A stretch of 64,000 bases of DNA, from positions 1,426,001-1,490,000 of the forward strand of contig NZ_JAPEPI010000001.1 of the NCBI RefSeq assembly GCF_026340305.1. Reading direction: 5' to 3'. The stretch comes from Streptomyces sp. NBC_01381 (GTDB lineage: Bacteria; Actinomycetota; Actinomycetes; Streptomycetales; Streptomycetaceae). The notes below the pieces were generated by a model. The model was not told the origin of the DNA. It worked only from the letters and a program-made list of their open reading frames with translations, and did no database searches. Position 1 is the first letter of the stretch; each line of letters begins with the position of its first letter. The position numbers and the translations under genes are program-made. Below, piece after piece: positions 16,556-25,478 of the stretch.

Positions 16556-18139
16556 TCAGGCTGCGGCCGGCTCGCTCGTGTCAGTGCCCGCCTCGTCCTG
16601 CTCGGCCATCTGGGCAAGCCCCTTCTTCAGGACCTCGGCCTCGAAGTCCTTGAGTGCGTAGCCCTCCTCCTTGAGGAAGGTCAGCCAGGCCACGGTCTGG
16701 GCGCTGATCAGGTTGCGCCATGCGGCGTCGTCCATGTGCTCCAGTTCGTACGCGGCCGCCACGTGCGCGAGCAGGACCCTCCATGCGCGCGCCGGGCTGG
16801 TGCGGGCGATCACCTCGGCGAACGGGGCTGGCACGCGACTCCACTTGCCCCGCCCCTCGTTGGGGTCTGGAACGCCCAGGAACTGTGCGACGAGGTCCGT
16901 CCGGTGGCGGCTGACGTACTGCTCGTACCAGTGGCTGGTCCCGGTGACCATGGACAGGATCAGTGGCCACACCCGCATGCTCGCCTCGGGCTGGCTGCAC
17001 AGGTCGGTGATGAACTCGTGGCGGACCGTGCGGGCCTGGCGCCACGACTTGTTGTTGGCGATGACCTCCCGGCGTGCGGCCTGCTCTTCCTCCCGGGAGG
17101 TGGAGGGTGTCTCGGACTGGGCTGCCTCGCGGGTGAGGTGGTGGCCGTGGCGGTGCCAGGCGGTGCAGACCCAGATCGCCGCAGCCTTGTCCCGGTCGAT
17201 ACAGGCCGCGTGCCCGGGGCAGGTCTCGTGCAGGTCTGCCGTCATCGGCTCGCGCTTGCCGGTGAGCAGATCAGTGAGCGGGCGGGTGGTGCGGCCGCTC
17301 CAGTTCAACTGCCAGTCGACGATGGGGATCTCGTCGGCCGTGAGCTGGTCGATGATCTGCTGCTGCGCAGCCTGGAGGTCCTTCGTTTCGCGCAGTTCCG
17401 TGAGGGCGTGCTTCCAGTGGCCGCCCTTGGTGTTCCCTTCGCGCTGGTCGCGGCGCTTGGCCTGCTGCAGCGTCCACAGGGCGTCGTCGATGTCCTCGAC
17501 TTCCTGGAACTCGGCCAGTTCGACCAGGTTGAAGTCGGCCTCCAAGGCCTCCGCGAGGACTTCGTCGGTGAGCTTCGCGGCCTTGGGGGCGGCGGCGATC
17601 TCGGCAGGTTTGAAGCCCATGGCGCGCGCGTGCCGGTTCCTGCGGGTCTTGCTGATGTCCATCAGAGCGAGCTGCTCGGCGGCTTCGATGTCGTCACGCA
17701 CGGTGGCCTGGCGGCGGTGCTTGTTCTCGATGAACGACACCGTCAGCGCCGCGTCGTCGACTCCGGCGAGGTCGTCACGGATGATCGCTGGAACCAGCTT
17801 GTAGGGCTGTTTCTTGCCCTTGGCCTTCCTCGCTGAGGCTAGGGCGGCGTTGTTGCGGCGCTGTCCGAAGATGATGCCGAGCTTGCCCTCTGCGTCGCCG
17901 CTCTGCGGGCGCAGTACCAACGGGGTGAGGACGCCGAGTTCGTCGACGCTGGCCTGCAGGTCCGCATCGGGCCGAGTGGTGTCCTCCTCGTCTTCGGAGC
18001 GGCGGTTCTTGCGGTGGTTGTACGGGTCGACGACCAGGTCATGGGGATCGACCCAGGCGAAGCGTCCGGAGAAGGCTTCAACCGCTGCCGGTGTCTGGGC
18101 ACTGCCCGTGGAGAGCTTGGTGGTCTTCGTGATGCTCAT
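16556..18139 (-). CDS. ParB/Spo0J-family protein
   Basis: 527 residues. Residues 28-150 carry the ParB N-terminal domain: LVVDPYNHRKN, ELGVLTPLVLRP, a nucleotide-site segment (FGQRRNNAAL) and SFIENKHRRQATVRDDIEAAEQLALM. A helical DNA-binding region follows. The C-terminal 250 residues are an extension with CPGHAACI that is not part of canonical ParB. No parA lies nearby. ParB-like proteins occur in actinobacterial plasmids, integrative elements and phages, where they partition or load on DNA. It is the last gene of the P3 operon. Confidence 0.8.
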   Translation of the reverse strand: MSITKTTKLSTGSAQTPAAVEAFSGRFAWVDPHDLVVDPYNHRKNRRSEDEEDTTRPDADLQASVDELGVLTPLVLRPQSGDAEGKLGIIFGQRRNNAALASARKAKGKKQPYKLVPAIIRDDLAGVDDAALTVSFIENKHRRQATVRDDIEAAEQLALMDISKTRRNRHARAMGFKPAEIAAAPKAAKLTDEVLAEALEADFNLVELAEFQEVEDIDDALWTLQQAKRRDQREGNTKGGHWKHALTELRETKDLQAAQQQIIDQLTADEIPIVDWQLNWSGRTTRPLTDLLTGKREPMTADLHETCPGHAACIDRDKAAAIWVCTAWHRHGHHLTREAAQSETPSTSREEEQAARREVIANNKSWRQARTVRHEFITDLCSQPEASMRVWPLILSMVTGTSHWYEQYVSRHRTDLVAQFLGVPDPNEGRGKWSRVPAPFAEVIARTSPARAWRVLLAHVAAAYELEHMDDAAWRNLISAQTVAWLTFLKEEGYALKDFEAEVLKKGLAQMAEQDEAGTDTSEPAAA

Positions 18140-18208
18140 GAGTGTCTTTCGGTTCTCGGCGCGGGGTAGCGGGCGTGGCTGCCCTTCGCCGGGTGGTCAC
18201 AGGCGTGC

Positions 18209-18811
18209 TCAGGCAGCGGCCGGAGCCGAGGGCGCGCTCTTCGCCTTCGGCTTCCTGGCCTTGACCGAAGCGGGACGCCGCGCTGGGGACTTGGCCTTGG
18301 TGGTCTTCGGCTTGCCCGACGTCTTGGCCGGGGCCTGCTCGACCGGCTGGCTCTCGCTGGAGGAGGGGGCGGGTTCAGCCTCAGGCTGGACGCGGGTGCC
18401 GTCGTGGCGCAGGCGCGGCCGGTGACCGTCGAATGCAGGCAGCAGCACGGTGCGTACAGCGGTGAGGAGTGACTCCAGAGGGGTCTCGCCGTCGATGAAT
18501 GTGACGCCGGTGCTGTACCGCACGCCCCTGGGCAGGCGGGCGCGATCCACCTCGCCCGCTTCGCCAGCGCCGGCCGGACCTTTGGGGGCAGTGGCGCCGA
18601 TCGCGAATGCCTGTACCGCACGGCCGTTGAACAGCAGGCGCAGACCGATTGCGCGGCGATCGGGAGCAGCGAGGTAGACGGAGGAGTCCTGGCCGGGTTC
18701 GAAGTCATCCACCACGTTCCAGGCGTCGAGTTGTCCGGCCAGGTCCTCTGCCAGAAGGTGCAGGCCGAACGGAGAGATGGCGATCGGCTGAGGAGTCGCG
18801 GTGTCGCTCAT
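18209..18811 (-). CDS. Hypothetical protein with Lys/Ala-rich histone-like tail
   Basis: 200 residues. Residues 1-135 form an unrecognised folded domain (PFGLHLLAEDLAGQLDAWNVVDDFEPGQDSSVYLA). Residues 140-200 are Lys/Ala/Pro-rich, resembling the DNA-binding tails of actinobacterial HU or Lsr2 partner proteins. The neighbouring parB and the tail suggest a DNA-associated role, which is inference. P3 operon. Confidence 0.6.
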   Translation of the reverse strand: MSDTATPQPIAISPFGLHLLAEDLAGQLDAWNVVDDFEPGQDSSVYLAAPDRRAIGLRLLFNGRAVQAFAIGATAPKGPAGAGEAGEVDRARLPRGVRYSTGVTFIDGETPLESLLTAVRTVLLPAFDGHRPRLRHDGTRVQPEAEPAPSSSESQPVEQAPAKTSGKPKTTKAKSPARRPASVKARKPKAKSAPSAPAAA

Positions 18812-18878
18812 GGAGTCGGGTTCCTTTCGGGAGGATGGCGGGAGGCGAGATGGTGCGATGTCCGTCCCGCAGGCGGGT

Positions 18879-19271
18879 TCAGCGAATGTGGACGATGGCC
18901 GGTATGCCGTCGGGCTTGGTCGGGCACAGTTCGCGGATCTCCGTGACCGCGTCCTGGGGGAGGTCTGCGAGCTCGCCGTCCTGCGTGTATCCGGCGAAGA
19001 CGACCGGGCCCTGGAGTTCGTGACCGAGACTTCCGGCCAGGCCGTGAACGGCAAGACCGGCGTAGAGGTTGGGGAGCTTGTTGTCGCGGTGCTCCCCGGC
19101 GAGCACGACGATGGAGGGCCCGCTCGTCCGCCTGATGAACTGCACGGCTTCCGCCGAGTCGAGCAGAGCACGTGCGATGACCTTCGACTGCTCAGTGAGC
19201 GTGGTGCCGATGTAGAGGTCGCGGACCTTGCCGTCGAGGTCGATGCGAAGGGCGCGGATAGCGTCGGTCAT
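18879..19271 (-). CDS. Hypothetical protein
   Basis: 130 residues, not recognised: an alpha/beta protein (IRALRIDLDGKVRDLYIGTT, SIVVLAGEHRDNKLPNLYAGLAVHG). It is acidic near the C-terminus. It is the first gene after promoter P3, with a leader of about 50 bp. The ATG at 19271 is preceded by GGAACG. Confidence 0.6.
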   Translation of the reverse strand: MTDAIRALRIDLDGKVRDLYIGTTLTEQSKVIARALLDSAEAVQFIRRTSGPSIVVLAGEHRDNKLPNLYAGLAVHGLAGSLGHELQGPVVFAGYTQDGELADLPQDAVTEIRELCPTKPDGIPAIVHIR

Positions 19272-19322
19272 GGGCGTTCCATTCGTTTGGGTGCTGAAGG
19301 AATTCCCTCCAACTAGTAAGGC

Positions 19323-19351
19323 TATTCTACTAACGTCGGGAGGGGGTGCAA
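19323..19351 (-). promoter_or_regulatory. Element promoter P3
   Basis: TTGCAC, 16-bp spacer, TAGAAT within GTTAGTAGAATA. CTGACCTGCATG lies upstream. CCCTCC/GGAGGG arms (19305 and 19339, plus strand) place a dyad centre at about 19324, over the -10. Confidence 0.75.
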
Positions 19352-19419
19352 CTCCGTTCATGCAGGTCAGACGGTATGTGCCGCAGATCTCGAAGCGCCG
19401 AGCATCGGCGAGACAGCGG

Positions 19420-20460
19420 TCAGGCGGCGATGGCCGAGGCCTGCTCCAGCAGGTGTTCCGTCTGGCGGAGAGCGGCAATGATGCGGGCCTTGCCGAGCAT
19501 CTCGTCGCGGTGCGCGAACACGGCGCGCGCGTGCTCCATGGCCTCCTCGACTGCGTTCGGGTTCGCGATCGAGTCAGCGCAGGCGACCGTCACGCGCGGT
19601 CCGAGATTCCAGATGATCGAGTTCACGGCGGCGCAGGCCGCGGCTATCTCGTCGATGTCGACCATCGACCACTGGAACTGCGCCGGGTCGAAGTCGTGTT
19701 CACGCAGGTACTGCGCCGCTGACCGCAAGAGTCCGCCACTTCCTGCAGCAGGGTCGTGGATGTGTTCTCCGGCCCGTGGCTCCTTGACGGCAAACGGGAT
19801 GCCCACGATGGTCCCGGCCGCAAGGGCGTCCGCGATCGGGGCCGGCGTGTGGTACTCACCGAGACCTTGTTGGGCGCCGCTGGAGCGTACGAGCGTCATG
19901 ACCGGCGACAGGACGTCGGTCTGCGCGCGCAAGTATGGATCCGAGTGGCCGGTGAGGTCGAACAGGCCTTGGGCCAGGGCCGCTTTGGTGACGGCTCGTA
20001 CGAGGTAGGCGCGGTGGTCGTCGATCTCCTCGTCGTTCAGCCACTCGTGCAGAATGCGGGCGCGGTCGATGAGGTCGGGCCGATGCATCCAGTGGGTCGA
20101 CCAGATCTCGCGGTACATCGCGATCAACTGCGTGCGGTCCTGGGCGAGGATCTGCGCCTTCAGGTCCGGACCGCTGCCGTCCTTCTGCCGGATCAGGGAG
20201 AGCGCGGCGACGATCCCGATGGGCACCTCGATGTGCGGACCGCCGTGCTGCCGGTGCCATACGCCCGCAACGGCCTCGCCGACCCGCATGGCGTGCCCGT
20301 GCGGGTCACCCGAAGGCTTCACTCGATGCGGCCGCGCTGGAGTCGCGGCCGCCGTGAGCGTGGGGCGGGACGGTGCGGGCGGCGCCTTGGGCGCGGTGAA
20401 GGCAGCCGGGATGGGCTTCGGCTCTTCTTCCAGAGCGGCGAACAGGTCGAGTTGCGTCAC
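19420..20460 (-). CDS. N6-adenine DNA methylase-like protein lacking the NPPY motif
   Basis: 346 residues from a GTG (MTQLDLFAALEEE). The HsdM-type features are present: YHTPAPIADALA, the SAM-binding motif I DPAAGSGGLLRSA, and DIDEIAAACAAVNSIIWNLG. After ACADSIANPNAVEE the protein ends with a helical segment, and no NPPF/NPPY/DPPY catalytic motif is visible. It may bind SAM or DNA without methylating, or act with a partner. No restriction subunit or specificity subunit is nearby. It is the last gene of the P4 operon. Confidence 0.7.
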   Translation of the reverse strand: MTQLDLFAALEEEPKPIPAAFTAPKAPPAPSRPTLTAAATPARPHRVKPSGDPHGHAMRVGEAVAGVWHRQHGGPHIEVPIGIVAALSLIRQKDGSGPDLKAQILAQDRTQLIAMYREIWSTHWMHRPDLIDRARILHEWLNDEEIDDHRAYLVRAVTKAALAQGLFDLTGHSDPYLRAQTDVLSPVMTLVRSSGAQQGLGEYHTPAPIADALAAGTIVGIPFAVKEPRAGEHIHDPAAGSGGLLRSAAQYLREHDFDPAQFQWSMVDIDEIAAACAAVNSIIWNLGPRVTVACADSIANPNAVEEAMEHARAVFAHRDEMLGKARIIAALRQTEHLLEQASAIAA

Positions 20461-20572
20461 GAGTTGATCGCTTTCGATGAGGGGTGTGGGTGTGCGAGGG
20501 CCCGCCCCCGCAGGCAGGGGCGGGCCGGGATGCTGAAATGGAGACGGCCATACAGGCCGGATGGGGCGCGGG

Positions 20573-21133
20573 TCAGCCCTGGTTGATCCAGACGACGCCA
20601 TAGGGCGTGTGCCAGGTGTAGGACAGCCCGGACTTGTGGATGTCGGCGCGGACGTCGTCCCATACGATGCGCCCGAGGCCGTCGCGGTACGGCTGAAGGT
20701 CCCAGCCCGCCTCGGCACCGGCCGAGGAAGTCAGGATGTCGGCGAGCGAGTCGCCGAAACCGATGACCCGCTCCCGGTACCGCTCGTGCATCTCCCGAAC
20801 CTGCTGACGCCACAGATCGTCGCGCTCACCGGACTCGGCAGCGTGCCATCCGCGAGCGTCGATCGCATCGTGCTGCACGAGGGCGACCCAGGCCACGGCC
20901 CGTTCCTGCGATCGCACCGCAGCCCGGTATGCCACCTCGCCGATGACCATCTCGCCCAAGGTGACCGGGTCGAGCATCACCGAAGCTCGATCGGTATGCC
21001 GGGCAGTTGCGGCAAGCCTGGCTGCTCCTTCGGTGCGTTCCTGCCAGTGGGGCACCAGGTAGGTGAATGTCCCCACCTCGCGCTCGGGGTGCCGCAGGGA
21101 GACGCTCCACATGCCGCGCATCCAGCCCGCCAC
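20573..21133 (-). CDS. Hypothetical protein
   Basis: 186 residues, not recognised: rich in Arg, Glu and Trp with helices (EMVIGEVAYRAAVRSQERAVAWVALVQHDAI, DDLWRQQVREMHERYRERVIGF). The GTG at 21133 directly follows the upstream stop; the ATG at 21121 is an alternative. P4 operon. Confidence 0.55.
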   Translation of the reverse strand: MAGWMRGMWSVSLRHPEREVGTFTYLVPHWQERTEGAARLAATARHTDRASVMLDPVTLGEMVIGEVAYRAAVRSQERAVAWVALVQHDAIDARGWHAAESGERDDLWRQQVREMHERYRERVIGFGDSLADILTSSAGAEAGWDLQPYRDGLGRIVWDDVRADIHKSGLSYTWHTPYGVVWINQG

Positions 21134-21134
21134 G

Positions 21135-22145
21135 TCATACCCCACCCGTCGTGCAGGAGTCCTGCCAGGCACTGAATCCGACAGGATCCCGCTGGCGCCA
21201 CTGCCGGATGTACTGGGCGGCGACGCTGGCGTGTCCAGTGCGCTCGGCGTCCGTGAACGACTCCTTGACCAGGGCGTGGCTGCGGGGGTGCGGCCATGTC
21301 GCCTTCATGGAGTTCGGGGCCGCCACAGCCAGGTGCCAACTCAGATTGGCAGCCAGGAGCGCAGGGCTCTGCACCTCGATGGGAGTGCTCTCCATCAGGG
21401 CTATGCGGTCACTGTTGGCGGAGAACTGCAGCGGACTGTCGTACACGGCATCGTCAGGCATGTGCACCCAGACCTGCGGTCCGTGCCGATCGTGGGGCTC
21501 GGTGTCGATGACGGTGCGGTTGTAGGCCACGCCGGGGCCGTGATTCTTCGACAAGTACTGGACGGCCACCCGGTCGCCGGGCAGATAGAGATCCACGGAG
21601 ATTCGTTCCTTTTCGCTGATGCAGTTCGCTGCCTGAACGTGGGCGGCGACCGCTGCCGCGCGCGCTCCGTTCGCCGGGCAGGGGGACAAGAGTTGGTCGA
21701 GCCCGATCACCAAACCCTGGACATTGCCGCGTACTTGAGCCTGAGCGACGGCATCGAAGGCCTGCGCAACCTGGGCGGGCGTGATCGCGTGAGGTACGGA
21801 GCACTCGCAGGTGCTGCGCGCTCGCTCGGCGAGCTTCGCCAGGACGGCTGGATGGTCCGCCTTCGACAGGCAGCCGGGGTGACGGCTGGCGGGGCGGGCT
21901 CGGCGCAGGTGGCTGTAGAAGCGGGTGCCCTCCCAGCCACAGACCAGGCAGCGCACGGGCCATAGGACGTCGCTGCCCGGATACCCGCCCAGTGGGGCCC
22001 AGCCGAGCTCGTCGATCCGGGCCAAGGCCTTGGCAGCTGAGGTCAGGTTACGGACGGTGGGTTGGAGCCCGGTGAGGTAGCCGCCGATGACCTCGGCGGC
22101 CGTTACAGCATCGGTGAGATGGGCGACCTGTTGCTGGAGCGTCAT
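21135..22145 (-). CDS. Hypothetical protein with zinc-finger-like segment
   Basis: 336 residues. WPVRCLVCGWEGTRFYSHLRRARPASRHPGC resembles the single zinc-ribbon segment of DNA-repair or endonuclease-like proteins. The middle (RISVDLYLPGDRVAVQYLSKNHGPG) has a D-x-x-x-Q-Y pattern of beta strands that could be a divergent PD-(D/E)xK core, but this is not secure. The ATG at 22145 is chosen; upstream frame is Pro/Arg-rich noise. P4 operon. Confidence 0.55.
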   Translation of the reverse strand: MTLQQQVAHLTDAVTAAEVIGGYLTGLQPTVRNLTSAAKALARIDELGWAPLGGYPGSDVLWPVRCLVCGWEGTRFYSHLRRARPASRHPGCLSKADHPAVLAKLAERARSTCECSVPHAITPAQVAQAFDAVAQAQVRGNVQGLVIGLDQLLSPCPANGARAAAVAAHVQAANCISEKERISVDLYLPGDRVAVQYLSKNHGPGVAYNRTVIDTEPHDRHGPQVWVHMPDDAVYDSPLQFSANSDRIALMESTPIEVQSPALLAANLSWHLAVAAPNSMKATWPHPRSHALVKESFTDAERTGHASVAAQYIRQWRQRDPVGFSAWQDSCTTGGV

Positions 22146-22176
22146 GGCTGGAGTAGTCCTCGCGGTGTGCGGTGGA

Positions 22177-22974
22177 TCAGTTGGCGGCGTAGGCGCGCAG
22201 TACGGCGTAGGCGGTGGCGACGGTGGCCTGCGGGATCGCGAGGGCCAGTGGCGCGTCCGGGGCGATGGCCGCGGCGTCATGGCGGATCTTGAGGTTGCTG
22301 CCGTGGGTCTGGATGATCGTGAAGCGGGGGCCTGCCAAAGACGGGGTGGCTCGAAGTCCGGGAAACGCGGCGAGCACGGTGTGCACCTCGGAGGCGATGA
22401 CGGCCGCAGAGGCTTCGACGTACGGCAGTTGCTCGTGCATCGCCGGTCGGGCGCAACGGATGGCCTGCTCAGCAGTGAGTCGCTCGAGGACCAGGCCGAC
22501 GTGTACGGCGCCGTGGCGCGGTGAGGTCATGACGATCGCGATGAGTGGATCGCCGCCTTCGCGTGCCTGCAGTTTGATCTCGGTGCGCTCCCGTGTGCCC
22601 TGGGCGATCGCCGGAATGTTCGCCTCGCGAAGCGGCAGGCTCAGCAGTGCCAACGCCTCGATGGCGTCCCGGCGGCCGAAGTGCGGCAGGACCGCGGAGC
22701 GGACGATGTCTGCGACTGCCGTTCCGTCTGCCTGTGCCATCGCCGTCGTGGTGACCACCGGCTCGACAGGCCTTTCGGGATCGGTGGTTGTGGGAACGAA
22801 GGCAGTGATGCGGAGCTGGTCTTTGTCGATGTCGAGGCTGCAGTGGAACCCCAGGCGATGGGAGAGGATCGCGGTCTGTAGAAGGCCGAGCACCTCCCAC
22901 TCCCGGCCCAGGGCGGTAGCGGTGTCGTGGGCAAGCGTGAGAAGGGGTGCGGGAACAAGTCGGGTGTCGTACAT
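22177..22974 (-). CDS. Hypothetical protein
   Basis: 265 residues, not recognised. Two Ala-rich halves; TEIKLQAREGGDPLIAIVMTSPRHGAVHVGLVLER is the most structured part. First gene after promoter P4. No motif of known function. Confidence 0.55.
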   Translation of the reverse strand: MYDTRLVPAPLLTLAHDTATALGREWEVLGLLQTAILSHRLGFHCSLDIDKDQLRITAFVPTTTDPERPVEPVVTTTAMAQADGTAVADIVRSAVLPHFGRRDAIEALALLSLPLREANIPAIAQGTRERTEIKLQAREGGDPLIAIVMTSPRHGAVHVGLVLERLTAEQAIRCARPAMHEQLPYVEASAAVIASEVHTVLAAFPGLRATPSLAGPRFTIIQTHGSNLKIRHDAAAIAPDAPLALAIPQATVATAYAVLRAYAAN

Positions 22975-23044
22975 CGGGTCTTTCTGTGCTGAATGGGGTG
23001 TGGTGAGCGTCGGGGCGGGCTTTCACCCCCACCCCTGTAGTAGT

Positions 23045-23073
23045 TATTCTACTAACGTCAGGGGTGGGGTCAA
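23045..23073 (-). promoter_or_regulatory. Element promoter P4 with perfect flanking dyad
   Basis: TTGACC, 16-bp spacer, TAGAAT within GTTAGTAGAATAAC. Eleven-base arms CCCCACCCCTG and CAGGGGTGGGG (23027-23037 and 23059-23069, plus strand) flank the -10, centred at 23048, with an inner TAGT/ACTA pair. It is the clearest operator-like arrangement of the seven. Confidence 0.8.
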
Positions 23074-23100
23074 CTGCGAAAGCCCAGCTCAGAGGGGGGG

Positions 23101-24105
23101 CTACGAGGTGTGAGCCTTGGCGAGCGCGGTCTCCATCTCCTCGGCACTGCGACGTCCGAACACCTCGTCGTAGGTGAGCAGCCACGTCCAGTCGACGACC
23201 TTGTTGTCCGAGGCGCGCACGACTCTCTCGCCGGTGCCGTTGTGGATGTGCGGGATGGTCACCGACTTGGCGTTCACGCGCAGGACTTCGAACCACGTCG
23301 AGCCCCGGCGGACGAAGTCGCCCTTCTTGAAGTCGGCCTTGGACCACACCTTGAAGCCGTTCTTCTCCGCCTCCGCGATGACCGCTTCCCAGTATGCGAT
23401 TTCCTCGGTGAGCTCCTCATGCCGGATCGTGAGCTCCAGTACGGTGTCCGGGTTGGCGATGTCCCGGTGGAAGCCACCGGCCGACTCTCCGCGCTGCCAC
23501 TTCTGAACGCGCCGCAGGTCGGCTTGCAGCTTCTCGATGCGGCGCAGCGTCCGCCTCGGCGCCTTGCGGAACTGCTCGTACCCTTCAGCCGCCTTCTGGC
23601 GTCCGGACCAGTAAGAAGCCTTGCCACTTTCGCTGATGCCGGTCCGCATCGCGTGATCCATGCGCTCGATGTCGCGGCGGGCGCGGCGCTCCGAGTGGTG
23701 GCCGACCAGCACAGGCTGCCCCATGGGGATGCCGTCGGCGATCTGGTGGCCGCGCTGGTGCGCGGACTCGGAGCGGGTGGCGGCATTGTCGGCGTAGCCG
23801 CTGAACCGCTCGGCACGCCCCTCGGCGCGCTCGACACGGTCCGCCTCGGCTTCGGCGAAGCTACGCCGGTCGCTCTCGTCGATCTGCACATCGACCTCGA
23901 AGCCGGCCTCACGCAGGGCGGACGCGGCCGCGTTGATGTACCAGGTCTTCGCGGCGCGGTCGCGGGATTGCCGGATACCGAGCTGACCGATGGAGGGGAA
24001 GTAGCGGAAGCCGTGCTGGCGGACGATTTCGTAAACGCCATCACCCTTCGCGCTGCCCTCGATGAGGGTTCCGTCGCTGCGTGTATGGATGATCTCGATG
24101 GTCAC
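23101..24105 (-). CDS. DUF3560 domain protein
   Basis: 334 residues from a GTG overlapping the upstream stop. The DUF3560 signature is clear: AEGRAERFSGYADNAA, QIADGIPMGQPVLVGHHSERRARRDIERM. A long coiled coil (RRTLRRIEKLQADLRRVQKW) and a C-terminal segment (FKVWSKADFKKGDFVRRGSTWFEVLRV) follow. DUF3560 proteins are widespread on actinobacterial plasmids, integrative elements and phages; their role is unknown. Last gene of the P5 operon. Confidence 0.82.
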   Translation of the reverse strand: MTIEIIHTRSDGTLIEGSAKGDGVYEIVRQHGFRYFPSIGQLGIRQSRDRAAKTWYINAAASALREAGFEVDVQIDESDRRSFAEAEADRVERAEGRAERFSGYADNAATRSESAHQRGHQIADGIPMGQPVLVGHHSERRARRDIERMDHAMRTGISESGKASYWSGRQKAAEGYEQFRKAPRRTLRRIEKLQADLRRVQKWQRGESAGGFHRDIANPDTVLELTIRHEELTEEIAYWEAVIAEAEKNGFKVWSKADFKKGDFVRRGSTWFEVLRVNAKSVTIPHIHNGTGERVVRASDNKVVDWTWLLTYDEVFGRRSAEEMETALAKAHTS

Positions 24106-24338
24106 TGCCGGGGTCCTTCTTTGAGTTCGGACAGGGGGATAGGGATGAGGGCCAGGCCGGTGTGCCAGCCGCCGAAGATGTCCTGCGCCGCGCGGTGAGC
24201 GGTGCGCAGCTGATACCAAGTGCCGTGGCCAGCCAGGGCTTTGGACGCAGTGATGCGGAACGCGACCGCCTCACCGTGCGTGTCGCGCACCGGCTGGTTG
24301 CCGTGACCGCGCAGCCACACGTAACCGCCGGGGTTCAT
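24102..24338 (-). CDS. Small hypothetical protein
   Basis: 78 residues. It overlaps both neighbours by 4 bp (ATGA upstream, GTGA downstream). The sequence (GGYVWLRGHGNQPVRDTHGEAVAFRITASKALAGHG) is unrecognised. Part of the tightly coupled P5 operon. Confidence 0.55.
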   Translation of the reverse strand: MNPGGYVWLRGHGNQPVRDTHGEAVAFRITASKALAGHGTWYQLRTAHRAAQDIFGGWHTGLALIPIPLSELKEGPRQ

Positions 24339-24781
24339 GACTCTTCCGGGGCCGCCGCGCGGGAGCACAGAAGCAGCGCCGTCTCCAGGGACACCAAGAA
24401 GTCGTCACGGTCGAAGGCGAGAGACGACGCGGCATGGCGTGCCGAGTGCGGGCCGGCGCAGAACGCGTTCGCGTTCCCGTCCGGGTGCTGCTCGGCCCAC
24501 GAGGACGCGTACTGGGTGAACGCCCACGCGTACTGGCCTGCGGACGAAGGAGATTCGAGCTCGGCCGCTGTGGCGGAGCGGGCCTCCCAGGCGGCTAGGA
24601 GGAGCACCTGCCGTCGTACTTCCGGGCGGGTCAGAGACCACAGGCTGGGCAGGCCGAAGACGACGAAGGCCTCCTCCATGTTGTTGTCCACAGCGGTGAT
24701 AGCCCGGGCAAGGAGGCGATGGAGCGAGAGGATCTCCTGCTCGCCGTCCTCGCTCTCGCTGTTGCTGATGTTGTCGTTCAC
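24335..24781 (-). CDS. Hypothetical protein
   Basis: 148 residues from a GTG with GAGGAACCC upstream; mostly helical, acidic at the start (ISNSESEDGEQEILSLHRLLARAITAVDN). The frame is open to 24982, so a longer product is possible. Between 24782 and 24926 an inverted repeat GTGGTGGCC/GGCCACCAC (about 24809-24832) could be an intra-operon hairpin. Confidence 0.55.
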   Translation of the reverse strand: MNDNISNSESEDGEQEILSLHRLLARAITAVDNNMEEAFVVFGLPSLWSLTRPEVRRQVLLLAAWEARSATAAELESPSSAGQYAWAFTQYASSWAEQHPDGNANAFCAGPHSARHAASSLAFDRDDFLVSLETALLLCSRAAAPEES

Positions 24782-24926
24782 GGGTTCCTCGTTCGTCGGT
24801 GACGGCGTGGTGGCCCAGGACGGCCACCACGTGGTGCGGGATTCGGGATTGTCGGGGCCGGGCCGGCGCGAGAAGTTGCAGGCCGCGCGCACCTGGTACT
24901 CCCACGAGCCGTCCGGCCAGGGGCCC

Positions 24927-25094
24927 TTACGGTCGATGACCGTGGCAGGCGCTGATCTCAGCGCGAACCTGCTGCTTGCCACGGCGCTTGAAGGCGCGGC
25001 GGGCTCGTTGCACGTCCCGCCGGGTGGGAAAGTCGTCGCTGCGGCTGCGATCGCGCAGTCCGATGCGGCCGATCTCTCGTGGAGTGAGGATCAC
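24927..25094 (-). CDS. Very small basic protein
   Basis: 55 residues from a GTG that overlaps the upstream stop (GTGA). Sequence ILTPREIGRIGLRDRS followed by an Arg/Lys-rich helix (RRDVQRARRAFKRRGKQQ). It looks like a small nucleic-acid-binding peptide. Accepted because of the overlap and the codon pattern. Confidence 0.5.
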   Translation of the reverse strand: MILTPREIGRIGLRDRSRSDDFPTRRDVQRARRAFKRRGKQQVRAEISACHGHRP

Positions 25095-25408
25095 GTCGCG
25101 CCCCCTGCGGAGCGCGCGGCTTCAAGATGGCGGGCCGCGGCGATCAGCGTGCAGGCCTCCGCATCGCGGCCGAGCAGGACCAGCCCGCACACTTCGAACA
25201 TCAACGACCAGTGACACTCGGGAACCGCATCGGCGAACTCCTCGAACGCCACAGCCTGTTTGGTCCGGCTGCGCCGGGTCCAAGCGCGGTAGACGATGCG
25301 CTGCATCGTGCGATTGGCCCGGCGAGTTTGGGCGCTGTTGAGGCCGAGGCTGCTGATGATCTCGGCGGCCGCCTCAAGCGGCAGGTGCTTGTCGAGCACG
25401 GTGGTCAT
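25091..25408 (-). CDS. Hypothetical protein
   Basis: 105 residues, alpha-helical (LDKHLPLEAAAEIISSLGLNSAQTRRANRTMQRIVYRAW), unrecognised. The ATG at 25408 begins the structured part. Its stop overlaps the start of the 55-residue gene. P5 operon. Confidence 0.55.
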   Translation of the reverse strand: MTTVLDKHLPLEAAAEIISSLGLNSAQTRRANRTMQRIVYRAWTRRSRTKQAVAFEEFADAVPECHWSLMFEVCGLVLLGRDAEACTLIAAARHLEAARSAGGAT

Positions 25409-25478
25409 CGTCTTTCGGGGATACGGATAGGCGGCGGTGCTGGCCGGGGCTGCGCCTCGGCGCGCCCCGCGGCGGGCA

